DNA of 64,000 bases from MED-G105 sp039025235 (GCA_039025235.1 JBCCOS010000005.1:200675-264674); one strand, 5' to 3'. Counted from the stretch's first letter, positions 8,865 through 18,291 are shown. Notes: generated from the sequence alone by a model not told the origin. A program made the numbers and translations.

Positions 8865-9233
8865 CAATGATGAGTCAAGCCCGTCTGCCGTCGAATTTCA
8901 AGGTTGGACTTTCGTTTAGAGCGCTTCGCCGATAAGTGTAATCGGTTATCGGCAAAAGAAGCGCGACCAAACAAACACAAAAGCTCTAGATTGGAAAATA
9001 GAACGGAATAATTGTACATTACTCTGATGGTTATGCGATGTTGACCATCTACCCATAAATAAGTCCAACGTGAGTTAAGGATCTCCCTGAAGTGTTTCCA
9101 GGCCAAATGTGTGGGGTTGGCCGCGCGTTCGGTAATTGGCGCAAACGCGCAAAAACAAAGACTTAAAACGTTCTCCGGTTTCCAATTGAAGTGATGATGC
9201 TTAAAGCGGGAAAAGCTATGAAACGCGTCAGGT
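8865..9233. other. Convergent gene-free region with a bulged hairpin
   Basis: Non-coding region between two convergent genes. The main feature is an inverted repeat at 8921-8964: GCGCTTC/GAAGCGC outside and GCCGATAA/TTATCGGC inside, with an AAAA bulge on the right arm and a 10-nt loop. It may act as a terminator for 8457-8864 or be a palindromic repeat element. Nothing else was recognised. Confidence 0.55.
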
Positions 9234-10847
9234 TTACTCCGGCGTGCTCATGTCTCCGGGTTTGGGATCGAACTGTCTGAGCATCTCAACTTGATATCCG
9301 TTTCTGGCAAGAATGACGCGATTAACCGCACCACTGTTGTCACGGATGAACTCAATCGTGTGAGCATCTGTTTTTGCTAAATACATACCCTCAACTAAAA
9401 AGTGCGTATCTGTAAGCGGCAGCAAATTCCACGCTTTAGTTGGGTTATCCGTCAAGAACATTTGCAACCCGTTCTCTTCACTTTCAATTGTTATGGCTTC
9501 GATGGCCTTAACGGTGCGCAGTCGTTGACTAAACACCGCAAGATCCTGTTGGGACCCCAATTTAAAAGTGCCAACAAATCTGTTTGAAAATACGTCTCCG
9601 AGCTGACGCCCCGGTACAGAAATCTCCCGATAGAAGGGCCAGTGCATCTGATCAGCAATGGCACGTCTTATTTCCACGATAAGCTCAAAGCCCCGCATAC
9701 CATTCGTCAATACGACGAGGCCGTTGCCTGAAAAAAGATGTCCTTCCCACCAGGCCTTGTAACTATCGTTAAAGCCGCTGTGAAAAAACCTCCGCTCAGT
9801 GCCCGTTCCAATGAGCATCGGTCCTAATCCAAAATCACTCCAGCCGACTTCTGTCATCACATCGCGGGCGAGGGCGTTAGGTAGAAAATTATTATTAGTT
9901 TCAGCATGGCTCTTTTGAAAGGCGATAATCAAACGTGCTAAATCGGATGCGCTCGTCCATAAGCCCGACGCGGCCGCTTCAGGAAAAGTATGATATCCAC
10001 GTGGCTTTGCGACCAATTCGCCATCCGATCCATGGGCATAGGCTATGTTGCCATAGTCTTCCGGCAACGGATTGGCATAGGTACTGCGTGACATTTCAAG
10101 AGGCTTAAATACTAGTTCTTCGGCGGCTTCGGCAAAACTCTTCCCGGTCACGTCCGAGACCAACAATTGTATCACGGTCGTGCCGCCGCCGGAATACTTG
10201 GAGGAAGTTCCTGGTACGAATAATAAATCAACAGCTTCGCCACCGCTTTTTGGCGCTGTGCCATCAAGGGTTTCATAGACGGTAGGTAGCGGCTCACCAG
10301 GTAAAAAGTCATCAAAGCCGTGGACTGACAATCCGGACGTGTGTGACAATAAGCTACGTAATGTCACGTTACGCGCGTCTGCAACATCCGTATTACGAAT
10401 TTTCCAAGATTTGAGTTGTTCGTTGACGCTATCGTCTAATGATAGCTTGTTGCGGCTTACCAATCGCAGGCTGGCGGCAGCAGCCCCCATTTTACTCACG
10501 GATCCGACGGAAAAAACAGTGTCTTCGGTCACTGTGGCGCCGGTTTCAATGTTCGTAACGCCATAACCGGCAGCATGAATGACATTTCCGTTTTTGATGA
10601 TCGCGACAGCCACCCCTGGCACACCATAATGTGCCATCCGCTCTTCTAAGGACCAGCAGACACGGGCTGAAGCCTTAGTCCTTGCTTGTGGGCGCAGAGC
10701 GGAAATGAAAGAAGATGGATCAGCATCGCTGGTGCATCTATCAATATCATACGACGCTGTTTGGCTGATTTGCTTCGTGCAACCATAGCTCAAGGTGCAG
10801 ACGCACGTTATGATTCCGATCTTAAAAAGCTTTATCAATGCTATCAT
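9234..10847 (-). CDS. Serine hydrolase, class C beta-lactamase / penicillin-binding-protein fold (S12)
   Basis: The 537-residue exported protein has the S12 catalytic tetrad S116-V-S-K119 (VFSVGSVSK) after about 110 residues. The second motif is Y-S-G where Y-x-N is usual. A hydrophobic N-terminus ends in SYGC (C23), suggesting a signal peptide and possibly lipidation. A C-terminal ~150-residue domain follows the hydrolase fold, as in many esterase/D-aminopeptidase-like members. Substrate is unknown; members include esterases, peptidases and peptidoglycan enzymes, so resistance should not be assumed. It is a single gene, convergent with the upstream membrane-protein locus. Confidence 0.85.
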   Translation of the reverse strand: MIALIKLFKIGIITCVCTLSYGCTKQISQTASYDIDRCTSDADPSSFISALRPQARTKASARVCWSLEERMAHYGVPGVAVAIIKNGNVIHAAGYGVTNIETGATVTEDTVFSVGSVSKMGAAAASLRLVSRNKLSLDDSVNEQLKSWKIRNTDVADARNVTLRSLLSHTSGLSVHGFDDFLPGEPLPTVYETLDGTAPKSGGEAVDLLFVPGTSSKYSGGGTTVIQLLVSDVTGKSFAEAAEELVFKPLEMSRSTYANPLPEDYGNIAYAHGSDGELVAKPRGYHTFPEAAASGLWTSASDLARLIIAFQKSHAETNNNFLPNALARDVMTEVGWSDFGLGPMLIGTGTERRFFHSGFNDSYKAWWEGHLFSGNGLVVLTNGMRGFELIVEIRRAIADQMHWPFYREISVPGRQLGDVFSNRFVGTFKLGSQQDLAVFSQRLRTVKAIEAITIESEENGLQMFLTDNPTKAWNLLPLTDTHFLVEGMYLAKTDAHTIEFIRDNSGAVNRVILARNGYQVEMLRQFDPKPGDMSTPE

Positions 10848-11012
10848 CCTTAATTTCGTAACCTGTCGTCAGCCGACTTGAGTACGCATGTATTTTATTA
10901 TACAGGCGTGGTTCGTTTTCATTGAGAACTGATCGAATCATTTAGAATGACGATCTGCCTCTTTTACGATTATCAGTGCCGATGATTTGGTCAAAGCCGC
11001 AGTTTATTTTTC

Positions 11013-11075
11013 GTGGCCTGGGCTCTGTCTCACACTCTTCTTGTTGAGATAGTCGGAGCGGCGGGATTTGAACCC
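11013..11075. repeat. Partial tandem copy of the tRNA-Pro 3' end and its flank
   Basis: This 63-bp segment matches 11129-11191 at 61 of 63 positions, offset by 116 bp. It contains the 3' end of tRNA-Pro (T-arm and acceptor strand, about 25 nt) plus about 37 nt of downstream flank. The rest of the tRNA is absent, so this copy cannot make a tRNA. Confidence 0.9.
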
Positions 11076-11128
11076 TTGCGCGCCTTAGCGCGCGTATCTT
11101 CTATGGTGGGTTCGTTGGTTCGTTTTTG

Positions 11129-11165
11129 GTGGCCTGGGCTCTGTCTCATACTCTTCTTGTTGAGA

Positions 11166-11191
<26 letters not shown>
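11129..11191. repeat. Second copy of the tRNA-Pro 3'-end repeat (contains the intact tRNA end)
   Basis: Partner of the repeat at 11013-11075. It continues directly into the rest of the functional tRNA-Pro. The two differences are C/T at the CACAC/CATAC position and A/G just before the acceptor stem. Confidence 0.9.
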
Positions 11192-11242
<51 letters not shown>

Positions 11243-11321
11243 ACATAAAACAGAAGATTTCTATAGACCAACTGCTAGAAAGGGTTATAGGCAGATGGGG
11301 TCGTGTAGGCAAACTTTTGTT

Positions 11322-11828
11322 TTATGATGGCTGGGACCGATCAAAATTTGCATCAATCGACTCGAGGGCCAGAACAGCTTCGTCCAAGGCGTCTTGCGCT
11401 GTTTCAATATCGACCGCTAAACGCTCAAGGCGAGGGGTTAAGTCTTTTAAGAATTGAGACATAAGATCATCCGATACAATTGGTTTTTCTTCTGTAATCA
11501 GAGTATCGGCTTCATTCAGTGGCCGTAATTCGATTTGTTCGCCTGCTGCTGATAGTCGGCCAATTTCAGCAATATATTTAATGCCGTTTTCTTTGAATAT
11601 TTTTTGCACACCCTTCGTTGTGTAACGCTCATCGTAAAGCAAAACGCGCACGCCCCTCAAAACGTCGAGATCAACGGGCCGGTAGTAACGGCGCCCACCA
11701 GCGCGGCGCATCGGACGAATTTGCCCAAATACCTCTTCCCAGTGGCGCAAGACATGTTGTGGAACGTCCAATTCCTTCGCCGCTTCGCTGATTGTCCTGA
11801 AGGCTTCTGCTGACTTTTTTACTGTCAT
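11322..11828 (-). CDS. MerR-family transcriptional regulator
   Basis: This 168-residue protein has an N-terminal MerR-type winged helix: FRTISEAAKELDVPQHVLRH, then WEEVFGQIRPMRRAGGRRYYRPVDLDVL, with the family's RRYYRP wing. There is no cysteine array, so it is not a metal sensor, and the acidic C-terminal helices are unlike known effector domains. This MerR gene is characteristically found beside ihfA in alphaproteobacteria (plsX-fabH-ihfA-merR), as here. Its targets are not evident from sequence. Confidence 0.9.
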   Translation of the reverse strand: MTVKKSAEAFRTISEAAKELDVPQHVLRHWEEVFGQIRPMRRAGGRRYYRPVDLDVLRGVRVLLYDERYTTKGVQKIFKENGIKYIAEIGRLSAAGEQIELRPLNEADTLITEEKPIVSDDLMSQFLKDLTPRLERLAVDIETAQDALDEAVLALESIDANFDRSQPS

Positions 11829-12217
11829 TTGTGAACTCCTGTGTACGGACGCGTACTAATATCTAAACTTTAAGCTTGTTCTTGCGCAGAAGCTAGCAAC
11901 GCTGAGAGCTTTCGCGCTTCGATGAATTTGGCATGCGGCTTCAACATTTCAATTGGAACGTTTCCTTGCAACATCGATGAAAGCGAGCCGGTTAACGAAC
12001 GCGATGATGCACTATAGCCGATCCGTTTCGAATGGAATCGCTGACCCGCCTCAGGTCTTTGATGTTACGCGTTTCATGGCGCATGGGCCAGTAAACACTT
12101 GCTCGGGAAATCCTTTAGGTTTCTAGACAGAGCGCGTTATTATTTTGATTACAGAATTATTGACGACCATTGCATTGCGTCATGCCTATGAGCGCATGAT
12201 CAAGCGGCTATTATCGA
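11829..12217. other. Gap between merR and ihfA
   Basis: A 389-bp gap between two minus-strand genes. The minus strand carries a 34-codon ATG frame at 11870-11974 (starting MLQGNVPIEM) with no ribosome binding site; it may be a decayed fragment. No RNA gene, terminator or repeat was recognised. Confidence 0.4.
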
Positions 12218-12538
12218 CTATTCAGCCGCCTGGCGTTTGTTGGTCAGGTTTTCATTTATCTGGTCTTTCAAAACATTAGATGCACGAAAAGAAATAACAC
12301 GGCGTGGCGTAATCGGCACTTCTTCACCGGTTTTAGGGTTTCGACCCATACGCATCTTTTTATCGCGAACCATAAATGTCCCGAATGAGGATATTTTAAC
12401 TGAATCACCGTTTTCTAACGAGGAGCAAACTTCCTCGACAATTCGTTCAACAAAAATCGCTGACTCATTTCTTGAAATACCGAGCGAACGATAAATCGCG
12501 TCAGTTAAATCGGCTCGCGTTAGTGTGCGATTTGTCAT
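12218..12538 (-). CDS. ihfA: Integration host factor subunit alpha
   Basis: IHF-alpha forms a heterodimer with IHF-beta and bends DNA sharply at specific sites. The 106-residue protein starts MTNRTLTRADLTDAIYRSLG and holds the DNA-binding arm GRNPKTGEEVPITPRRVISF, including the minor-groove-intercalating proline. The ATG read from 12538 is chosen because AAAGGCGGAACGGG precedes it; a longer frame to 12601 adds residues not found in the family. It lies downstream of fabH, as is usual in the class. Confidence 0.95.
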   Translation of the reverse strand: MTNRTLTRADLTDAIYRSLGISRNESAIFVERIVEEVCSSLENGDSVKISSFGTFMVRDKKMRMGRNPKTGEEVPITPRRVISFRASNVLKDQINENLTNKRQAAE

Positions 12539-12688
12539 CCCGTTCCGCCTTTCGCTATGGGCAACCTGCTTAGAGTTGTATGCAGGTTTCAATACTCCCA
12601 AAGAAGCTCTTTTTTGTCCTAATGAACTCCAGCGCCCTTAATCGTAGTCTCCAAATCTTAACGCGGTCAACAACCGTTTGAATTCATT

Positions 12689-12748
12689 GCAGTGTTTGGG
12701 GCAGTGTTTGGGGCAGTGTTTGGGAAAGTGATTCGTGCAGTGTTTCGG
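12689..12748. repeat. 12-bp tandem repeat (five units)
   Basis: Three perfect head-to-tail copies of GCAGTGTTTGGG at 12689-12724 are followed by a degenerate unit (AAAGTGATTCGT) and a near copy (GCAGTGTTTCGG), ending at 12748. The array lies about 150-210 bp upstream of the ihfA start. It may be a regulator-binding array or simple slippage DNA. Confidence 0.9.
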
Positions 12749-12847
12749 CATTTTTGATTTTGAAGCCATGCAGGATGCGGATTCAAAGCAGCAAAATGTT
12801 GTCTGAAAACTCGCCTATAGCAAGCTTTGACAAGTGTTCGTTCAATT

Positions 12848-12910
12848 CTAGAGCGTGTTCCGCTTAAGTGGTTACCGGTTAATGGGTTCAGTCCATTAAC
12901 TGCGCTTAAG
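12848..12910. repeat. Intergenic palindromic element
   Basis: The element starts CTAGAGCG and contains an inner perfect stem GTTAATGG (12878-12885) / CCATTAAC (12893-12900). Flanking CTTAAG sites (12863-12868 and 12905-12910) extend the symmetry. The CTAGAGC opening recalls the short palindromic repeats scattered between genes in many alphaproteobacteria. Confidence 0.6.
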
Positions 12911-12956
12911 ACAAGCCCAAAAACAAAAACCTATAGCATGGTGCATCAGCCCTACC

Positions 12957-13943
12957 TTACGCGCGGAGTAGAATGGCCCCCCAGGTTAGACCGCCTCCCA
13001 TGGCTTCTAGCATGACGAGGTCGCCAGATTTGATCCGACCGTCTTCAACCGCTGTTGAATAGGCAAGGGGTATAGAAGCGGCAGAGGTGTTCCCGTGTTT
13101 TGCTATCGTCGAAACAACTTGCTCTGACCGCAATTCAAGTTTTGTAACAATGCCATGAATAATCCGTTCATTAGCTTGGTGCGGTACAAACCAATCAATA
13201 TCTTTAGGATAAATACCAGAGCGATCGCAGACCGTTACCATCGCAGACGATATTCGCTCAATTGCTTGTCGAAATACCTTGTTACCCTGCATCCGAAGGT
13301 GACCGGTTGTCTGGGTCCGAGAGACGCCGCCATCAACATACAAAAGATCGACATACTGACCATCACATTGAATCTCTGTTTCGATAATACCAGAAAAACC
13401 TTGTTGTTCTGACATGTCGTCGTCAACAAATTGTGCAGTCATTACGAACGCACCAGCGCCATCTCCGAAGAGTACGCAGGTCGTTCGGTCTTCCCAATCA
13501 AGGATACGAGAGAATGTTTCTGCACCGATGACGAGAGCGCATTTGTGAGAGCCGGAACGTAGAAATTTGTCTGCGGTCGAGACCGCATAAATAAAACCAG
13601 AACATACCGCTTGCAGATCAAAAGCGGTGCAGTTGGAAATTCCAAGTTTAGCTTGGACGATTGCGGCGGTGGCAGGAAACGTTAGATCGGGTGTTGCTGT
13701 TGCAACAATGATTAAATCAACATCACTTGCGCTTTTGCCGGCGTTTTCTAGTGCTTTTTTTGCGGCGGCGGCTGCTAAGTCAGAGGTAAATTCGTTATCC
13801 TCAACAATTCGGCGTTCGCTGATGCCTGTTCGCCCCTGGATCCAGTCATCCGTCGTGTCAACAATTTTGGTGATGTCATCGTTCGTAAGAACTTTCTCGG
13901 GAAGGTGTGCGCCACAACCGGCAACATATGAACGCAAAGTCAT
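12957..13943 (-). CDS. fabH: Beta-ketoacyl-ACP synthase III
   Basis: FabH starts fatty-acid synthesis by condensing acetyl-CoA with malonyl-ACP. The catalytic Cys is C114 in QAVCSGF; His (VPHQAN) and Asn (HGNTSAAS) complete the triad. From the ATG at 13943 the protein is 328 residues and begins MTLRSYVAGCGAHLPEK. That ATG overlaps the plsX stop by 4 nt (ATGA), which indicates translational coupling and excludes the longer frame upstream. Confidence 0.97.
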   Translation of the reverse strand: MTLRSYVAGCGAHLPEKVLTNDDITKIVDTTDDWIQGRTGISERRIVEDNEFTSDLAAAAAKKALENAGKSASDVDLIIVATATPDLTFPATAAIVQAKLGISNCTAFDLQAVCSGFIYAVSTADKFLRSGSHKCALVIGAETFSRILDWEDRTTCVLFGDGAGAFVMTAQFVDDDMSEQQGFSGIIETEIQCDGQYVDLLYVDGGVSRTQTTGHLRMQGNKVFRQAIERISSAMVTVCDRSGIYPKDIDWFVPHQANERIIHGIVTKLELRSEQVVSTIAKHGNTSAASIPLAYSTAVEDGRIKSGDLVMLEAMGGGLTWGAILLRA

Positions 13944-15058
13944 ACGACAGCTTTTACGCTCGAGCCTAGCTCGTCTTGCGCCGTTGTTGACTGAACCAAA
14001 GGTGCGGCCGCTTGCTGGGCGCGCCACCGCTTAGTAACAATTGCGATCTGTTGAGCGACATCCCGGCGGAAGCCGCGACCTGCAACGCTTGATGCTAGCC
14101 TTATTGCACTTGCAACCCCGGCGGCGTCGGCGCTGCCATGACTTTTTACAACAATTCCATTTAAGCCAAGAAAGACACCGCCGTTTACAGACGAAGGGTC
14201 ACTCTTGGTCTTGAGTTTCTTCAGTTCACGCATCATCAATAACGCACCCATCTTAGCCAAAAATGATCCCGTAAGCGCATCCTTCATCCAGCCACTGACG
14301 AGACGCGCAGCACCTTCAGCCGATTTCAACGCAATGTTTCCAGTGAAGCCATCCGTTACCACGACATCGACGGCCCCCGCAGAAATATCGTTGCCCTCTA
14401 TAAAGCCTCGGAAGTCCATTTCGGGATCAGCCTCGCGCAGAACGCTGGCAGCGCGCTTAATCAGCTCGTGCCCTTTTAATTCCTCAGCACCAACATTTAA
14501 TAGACCAACACTCGGTTTTGACTTGCCAGTGATCGCTCGGAAATAAGCTTCGCCCATTATCGCAAAATCAACCAATTGCTTTTCGTCTGCTTCAACATTC
14601 GCGCCCACGTCTAAAACGACCGACCGTCCGTTAGGTGTCGGCCAAAAAGCTGAAATCGCTGGGCGATCAACGCCATCGATCATTCCAAACTGTCGCCGCG
14701 CAACAGCCATAAGCGCGCCTGTATTGCCGCCCGAAACGATGGCATCAGCATTTCCTTCAGCGGCATCCGTTACCGCGGCCCACATAGATGTATCGCGACC
14801 GCGTCGAAGCACATGCATTGGCTTATCAGTCATCGCAACAACGTTTTCCACATCGATAACGCTGACGTCGGTCAGTTCTTCTTGAGCGGAGACTAATGAT
14901 TGCAAAATCTCAGCACGACCAAAGAATTTAAGAGTAGCATCGATGCCACTACGCACGGCTTCAGCCGCCCCAGCAACGATTGCTTCTGGCCCAGCATCAG
15001 AGCCCATGGCGTCGATTGCCAAGACTGATGGTTTAATTTGACTGGGCGCGTCTTGCAA
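13940..15058 (-). CDS. plsX: Phosphate acyltransferase PlsX
   Basis: PlsX makes acyl-phosphate from acyl-ACP for the PlsY step of phosphatidic-acid synthesis. Family motifs are AIDAMGSDAGPEAIVAGA near the N-terminus, VSGGNTGALMA, VLDVGANVE and VVTDGFTGNIALKSAEG. The start is a TTG at 15058 with GAGGAG about 10 nt upstream. Length is 372 residues, with a C-terminal tail slightly longer than usual. rpmF, often nearby in other bacteria, is absent. It is coupled to fabH by a 4-nt overlap. Confidence 0.96.
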   Translation of the reverse strand: MQDAPSQIKPSVLAIDAMGSDAGPEAIVAGAAEAVRSGIDATLKFFGRAEILQSLVSAQEELTDVSVIDVENVVAMTDKPMHVLRRGRDTSMWAAVTDAAEGNADAIVSGGNTGALMAVARRQFGMIDGVDRPAISAFWPTPNGRSVVLDVGANVEADEKQLVDFAIMGEAYFRAITGKSKPSVGLLNVGAEELKGHELIKRAASVLREADPEMDFRGFIEGNDISAGAVDVVVTDGFTGNIALKSAEGAARLVSGWMKDALTGSFLAKMGALLMMRELKKLKTKSDPSSVNGGVFLGLNGIVVKSHGSADAAGVASAIRLASSVAGRGFRRDVAQQIAIVTKRWRAQQAAAPLVQSTTAQDELGSSVKAVV

Positions 15059-15214
15059 AGTGCACCAACTCCTCAGGCTTTAATGTTCGGTAGACAATTT
15101 CTAGCATGTTTGTGCAGTGGGTTACCTTAGGTCGTCCCTCAATTCAAACGAATAAAGTTGGCATAAAAGGGGTAAAATGCGGTTCTGAGATGCCACTGCG
15201 AAACGACGTCGTGT

Positions 15215-15754
15215 CTAAGAGCTTTCCGGTTTGGCAAGAAGTGATCTCAGGCTAGAAAAGGCGCCCGATTCAACAGAATTTTCCGTATTTTCGTCGCTTT
15301 TAAGTCCGGCAGTTGAAATTGATGCTTTTTCAATGCGTGGATAAGCGGCCATGGCCACGGCTATTTGTTGAATAACAAGGTCACCAATATCGATGGTTTG
15401 CCCTGTGAGTACGTCTACATCTTCATCTGATTGAATGTCATCTTCTGAGAGGGATCGAGTGAGCCTAACGCGAAAAGGCGTTTTAATTTTTTCCTCAAAG
15501 GGTTCAAGTGTTGCAACACAGGTCCGTGTCAGCAGTGCATCAATTGTTCCGTCTACAATTACTTCGTCAATATTATTGTTTTGGCCCTTGCTTCTTAAGC
15601 AGACTTTCGCCGAGACACTGTGAACGCGCGATATATCAAGCCGCTTTGCAATGTCAGTAAGGTCGCTATTCGAGGCGTTTAACAACAAATCGCGCCCGAT
15701 TTGATCGGCGTTTAGACCTACAACATATGAAAATGGTTCTTCAAATTTCTGCAT
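15215..15754 (-). CDS. DUF177 (YceD-like) protein
   Basis: A 179-residue protein of the DUF177/YceD family, implicated in 23S rRNA and ribosome maturation in other organisms. The conserved core reads RTCVATLEPFEEKIKTPFRV (residues ~90-110), and the acidic DEDVDVLTGQTIDIGDLVIQ matches the family pattern, followed by the AMAAYPR segment. It sits between the bc1-assembly chaperone gene and plsX, the conserved alphaproteobacterial position. The role in this organism is inferred only from family. Confidence 0.85.
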   Translation of the reverse strand: MQKFEEPFSYVVGLNADQIGRDLLLNASNSDLTDIAKRLDISRVHSVSAKVCLRSKGQNNNIDEVIVDGTIDALLTRTCVATLEPFEEKIKTPFRVRLTRSLSEDDIQSDEDVDVLTGQTIDIGDLVIQQIAVAMAAYPRIEKASISTAGLKSDENTENSVESGAFSSLRSLLAKPESS

Positions 15755-15831
15755 GGAATAAAATCATCCATATTCACTAATTTCTGCGACTGTTTTCTCA
15801 ATCAATCGCAACGGAGTCCCGTCGACGCTGT

Positions 15832-16446
15832 TCAGGTTTGTGGGCCTTTTTCAACAAAATTAACAAATGAAATTGATCCGTTTTGAAGGTTTTCAAAGCT
15901 TTGTTCGCCAAGGTCGATATCGGCGCGTAATATGAAATCTGCGATGGCATTCGCACCTGCAGGAACGCCGTCTTCTGGATCTAGTCCAAGGATATTCCGT
16001 GTTAATGCACTGGCGAGTTTATTTTTGTCGGCTGTTCTTTTGCTGTTCGTTGCGTCCAATTCTCGTTCAGGATCTGGTACAGACGACCTCCCATCCAATG
16101 CAACCTCATAGGCACCTGTTCTCCCATAAAATGCTTCCGCCATCGCCCTGATTTTCTTTCCGACCGTCAAATCACCCACACCCAATTCCCGCAGTGAATC
16201 ATCCATGTTCTTAAAGAAGACGTCGAAGACTTTTTGTGAAAGAGCTTTTCCAGCTTCCCCGTCGTTTTTAAGACGACGTAACGTTAGATAGACGTGAAGG
16301 GAAAGGATCTCGAAACGGCCCTCAACGGTGTCAGGTGCTTGTCCTATGGTATAAAATTCTGGCCTGCGCGCTGCTTCAACGATCCTCTCGTAAAGGGCGA
16401 TGGCTTTTTCTTCGATGGGATCTTTGCGAAAAAAATTAAAGATCAT
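15832..16446 (-). CDS. Ubiquinol-cytochrome c chaperone (CBP3/UQCC1 family)
   Basis: This 204-residue protein belongs to the CBP3 family, which assists assembly of cytochrome b in the respiratory bc1 complex. Diagnostic stretches are LYERIVEAARRPEFYTIG, FEILSLHVYLTLRRLK, KVFDVFFKNMDDSLRELGVGD and KKIRAMAEAFYGR. It lies between DUF177 and bamE, as in most relatives. It implies an aerobic chain with a bc1 complex. Confidence 0.92.
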   Translation of the reverse strand: MIFNFFRKDPIEEKAIALYERIVEAARRPEFYTIGQAPDTVEGRFEILSLHVYLTLRRLKNDGEAGKALSQKVFDVFFKNMDDSLRELGVGDLTVGKKIRAMAEAFYGRTGAYEVALDGRSSVPDPERELDATNSKRTADKNKLASALTRNILGLDPEDGVPAGANAIADFILRADIDLGEQSFENLQNGSISFVNFVEKGPQT

Positions 16447-16798
16447 GGTCTTTTTAACTTCTATTGCCGATTACGATGCGTTTTGTTCGATAAAAGCTAT
16501 CCATAATCTGAAAAAGCATTTACGCTACGCCAAATCGGGCGCGAGAACCACGCGTCATCTCTCGCTGATCTGTCTATAGGTTCTTAGCCTACCTAAAGTT
16601 GCCCGTAGAGAGCGGCAAGTGATTATCGCCAATGTGAAGGACCATCCGCCCCGAAGTGCGGCTCAACCGTAAATCTTAGCGAAATCTTCGGGTGGAAAGC
16701 GTGAGAAAAACCTGCTTTTCATATGTTGGGATATTAGCGTATAAGCCAATAGGGACGTCTACACCTAACAAATTGATACGATTTTTGGAGCGTCAGTC
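16447..16798. other. Divergent promoter region between CBP3 and bamE
   Basis: A 352-bp region between divergent genes, expected to carry both promoters. No gene, repeat or confident promoter elements were recognised. Confidence 0.4.
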
Positions 16799-17266
16799 TT
16801 GAGTAAGTCGTCAATATTAATTGTGTTTTTCTTATTTTTGATGGCCGAAGGCTGTGTATCCGTTCGCTCTAGCCATGGATATATTTTGGAGCGCGGCGAA
16901 ACCTCTTTGACCGCTCGCACAGGTCTCGATACGAAAGAAAGTGTTCTGGCGAAATACGGTGAGCCGTCGGTAAAATCGACCTTCAGCGATGACGCTTGGT
17001 ATTATGTTTCCAATAAGGATCAGGCGCGCGCATTTTTCCGCCCTGAGCTGACCGATCAGACCGTCATCGCTTTTCTCTTTGATGGCGATGGAACCGTCAA
17101 AGAAGTAAAAGAACTCGGATTAGGGGACAGTGTTAATGTGGCGATGTCCAATCAAAAGACCCGAACCCGCGGTAAAGAGCTAACGTTTCTTGAGCAGCTC
17201 CTCGGCAACGTCGGTCGACTTCCAGCAGGTGGCGCCGGAATTGGGCCGCAAGGGCCACAGCGTTAG
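16799..17266 (+). CDS. bamE: Outer membrane assembly lipoprotein BamE (SmpA/OmlA family)
   Basis: This 155-residue lipoprotein is part of the BAM complex that inserts beta-barrels into the outer membrane. The start is TTG with GGAG 8 nt upstream. The signal peptide ILIVFFLFLMAEGC ends in a lipobox with Cys19. The SmpA/OmlA core follows: TGLDTKESVLAKYGEPS, then DDAWYYVSNK and VIAFLFDGDGTVKEVKELGL. Position beside the bc1 chaperone is conserved in the class. It converges with the J-domain gene downstream. Confidence 0.93.
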   Translation: MSKSSILIVFFLFLMAEGCVSVRSSHGYILERGETSLTARTGLDTKESVLAKYGEPSVKSTFSDDAWYYVSNKDQARAFFRPELTDQTVIAFLFDGDGTVKEVKELGLGDSVNVAMSNQKTRTRGKELTFLEQLLGNVGRLPAGGAGIGPQGPQR

Positions 17267-17285
17267 CCTTTGCCTTTGTAGGTTT

Positions 17286-18131
17286 TTAACCGGCAGCGTT
17301 GTCGGTTGGTTCGTCGTCTTGTTGCCCGATACGTTCTTGCTCACTTAAAATGGCTCTATAAGCCCTGTTGACCAATTGGGTTGCTTGAAGAGCGGCCTGT
17401 TTTTTCTCTTCATTTATATCTTTTCCGATAAGTGTGTCGGGGTGAATTGCCTTCATTCTAGCCTTATACGCCGTCCGGATTTCTTCTAGCGATGCCCCTG
17501 GGGAAATTCTGAGAACGCGATAAAGATCTGTACGCTTTTTGTTGCGACGGGCCGCTTCCAAATCTTTTTGCGTCTTCTCGTTGTCTGTATCAGCGCCCTT
17601 ATCGTCGTCGTCACCTAAGGTTTTACCCGACGTGTGATTTGATGAGGTGTTATCAATGTTTTCCTCTTTAAACGATTGATTTTCTTTTTCTTTTAACTCA
17701 TCATCTGTGTAAGTTTTGGAAGAGCTTTTATCCTCAGTCGTGTGGTTTTGTGCCTTCCCGCTGAAGTCGGTGAATGAACTCTCTCGTCTGCTGTGTTCCG
17801 ATTCGCTATCATCAAGTTTGGTCTCAGTTTGCTCAGGATTTTGATCGATTTTATTGGCATTCGAGCCACTGGCTAGTGACCCGTTTGCACCTTCTGTTCC
17901 CGAGCCCGACACTCGTCGTTCCTGAAGCGACAAGATGTTTGTTTTTGCAACGATTGCAACGTCGCCTGTCTCTTGTTTGATGGGTATGAAGGCGCGTCCG
18001 TCGTTAAGAAGATCGGTGATACGTTCGTCGTATTTGAGGTAAACCGAGCCGTCAAAACGCTCGCCGCCTGCTAGGGCAACTGAAACGGCGACCTCACGTT
18101 TGGGCTGCTTGGCAGCAACCTTGTCGAACAT
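17286..18131 (-). CDS. J-domain (DnaJ-like) protein
   Basis: The 281-residue protein has a C-terminal J domain (about residues 208-265), DLYRVLRISPGASLEEIRTA, with the HPD tripeptide in KAIHPDTLIG that stimulates DnaK. An N-terminal ~70-residue globular segment, with VALAGGERFDGSVYLKYDERI, is joined to it by a long low-complexity acidic/Ser/Lys linker (residues ~75-205). There is no G/F or zinc-finger region, so it is a class III co-chaperone with an unknown client. It converges with bamE. Confidence 0.88.
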   Translation of the reverse strand: MFDKVAAKQPKREVAVSVALAGGERFDGSVYLKYDERITDLLNDGRAFIPIKQETGDVAIVAKTNILSLQERRVSGSGTEGANGSLASGSNANKIDQNPEQTETKLDDSESEHSRRESSFTDFSGKAQNHTTEDKSSSKTYTDDELKEKENQSFKEENIDNTSSNHTSGKTLGDDDDKGADTDNEKTQKDLEAARRNKKRTDLYRVLRISPGASLEEIRTAYKARMKAIHPDTLIGKDINEEKKQAALQATQLVNRAYRAILSEQERIGQQDDEPTDNAAG

Positions 18132-18291
18132 ACTGATAACTCTCCAGACGTCGTGGTATCAGGAGAGCTTTAAAAACGCGTTTCCGTCGACGAATTGGGT
18201 AAGCAACATAACACCGCAGCAAAACCGAGGTGCTTCACCGTGGCATGCAATTTAATGTAGAAAATTATTAATTTTGCAACCTAAAAGAGAA

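Larger units (their letters stand above)
12539..12956. other. fabH-ihfA intergenic region
   Basis: A 418-bp non-coding stretch upstream of ihfA. It holds two features listed separately, a 12-bp tandem repeat (12689-12748) and a palindromic element (12848-12910). Otherwise nothing was recognised. Confidence 0.6.

Noticed and set aside
9234..10847. Antibiotic-resistance beta-lactamase
   Set aside because: The S12 fold and SVSK motif are shared by esterases and peptidases; the usual Y-x-N motif reads Y-S-G and a C-terminal domain is present, so a resistance role is not supported.
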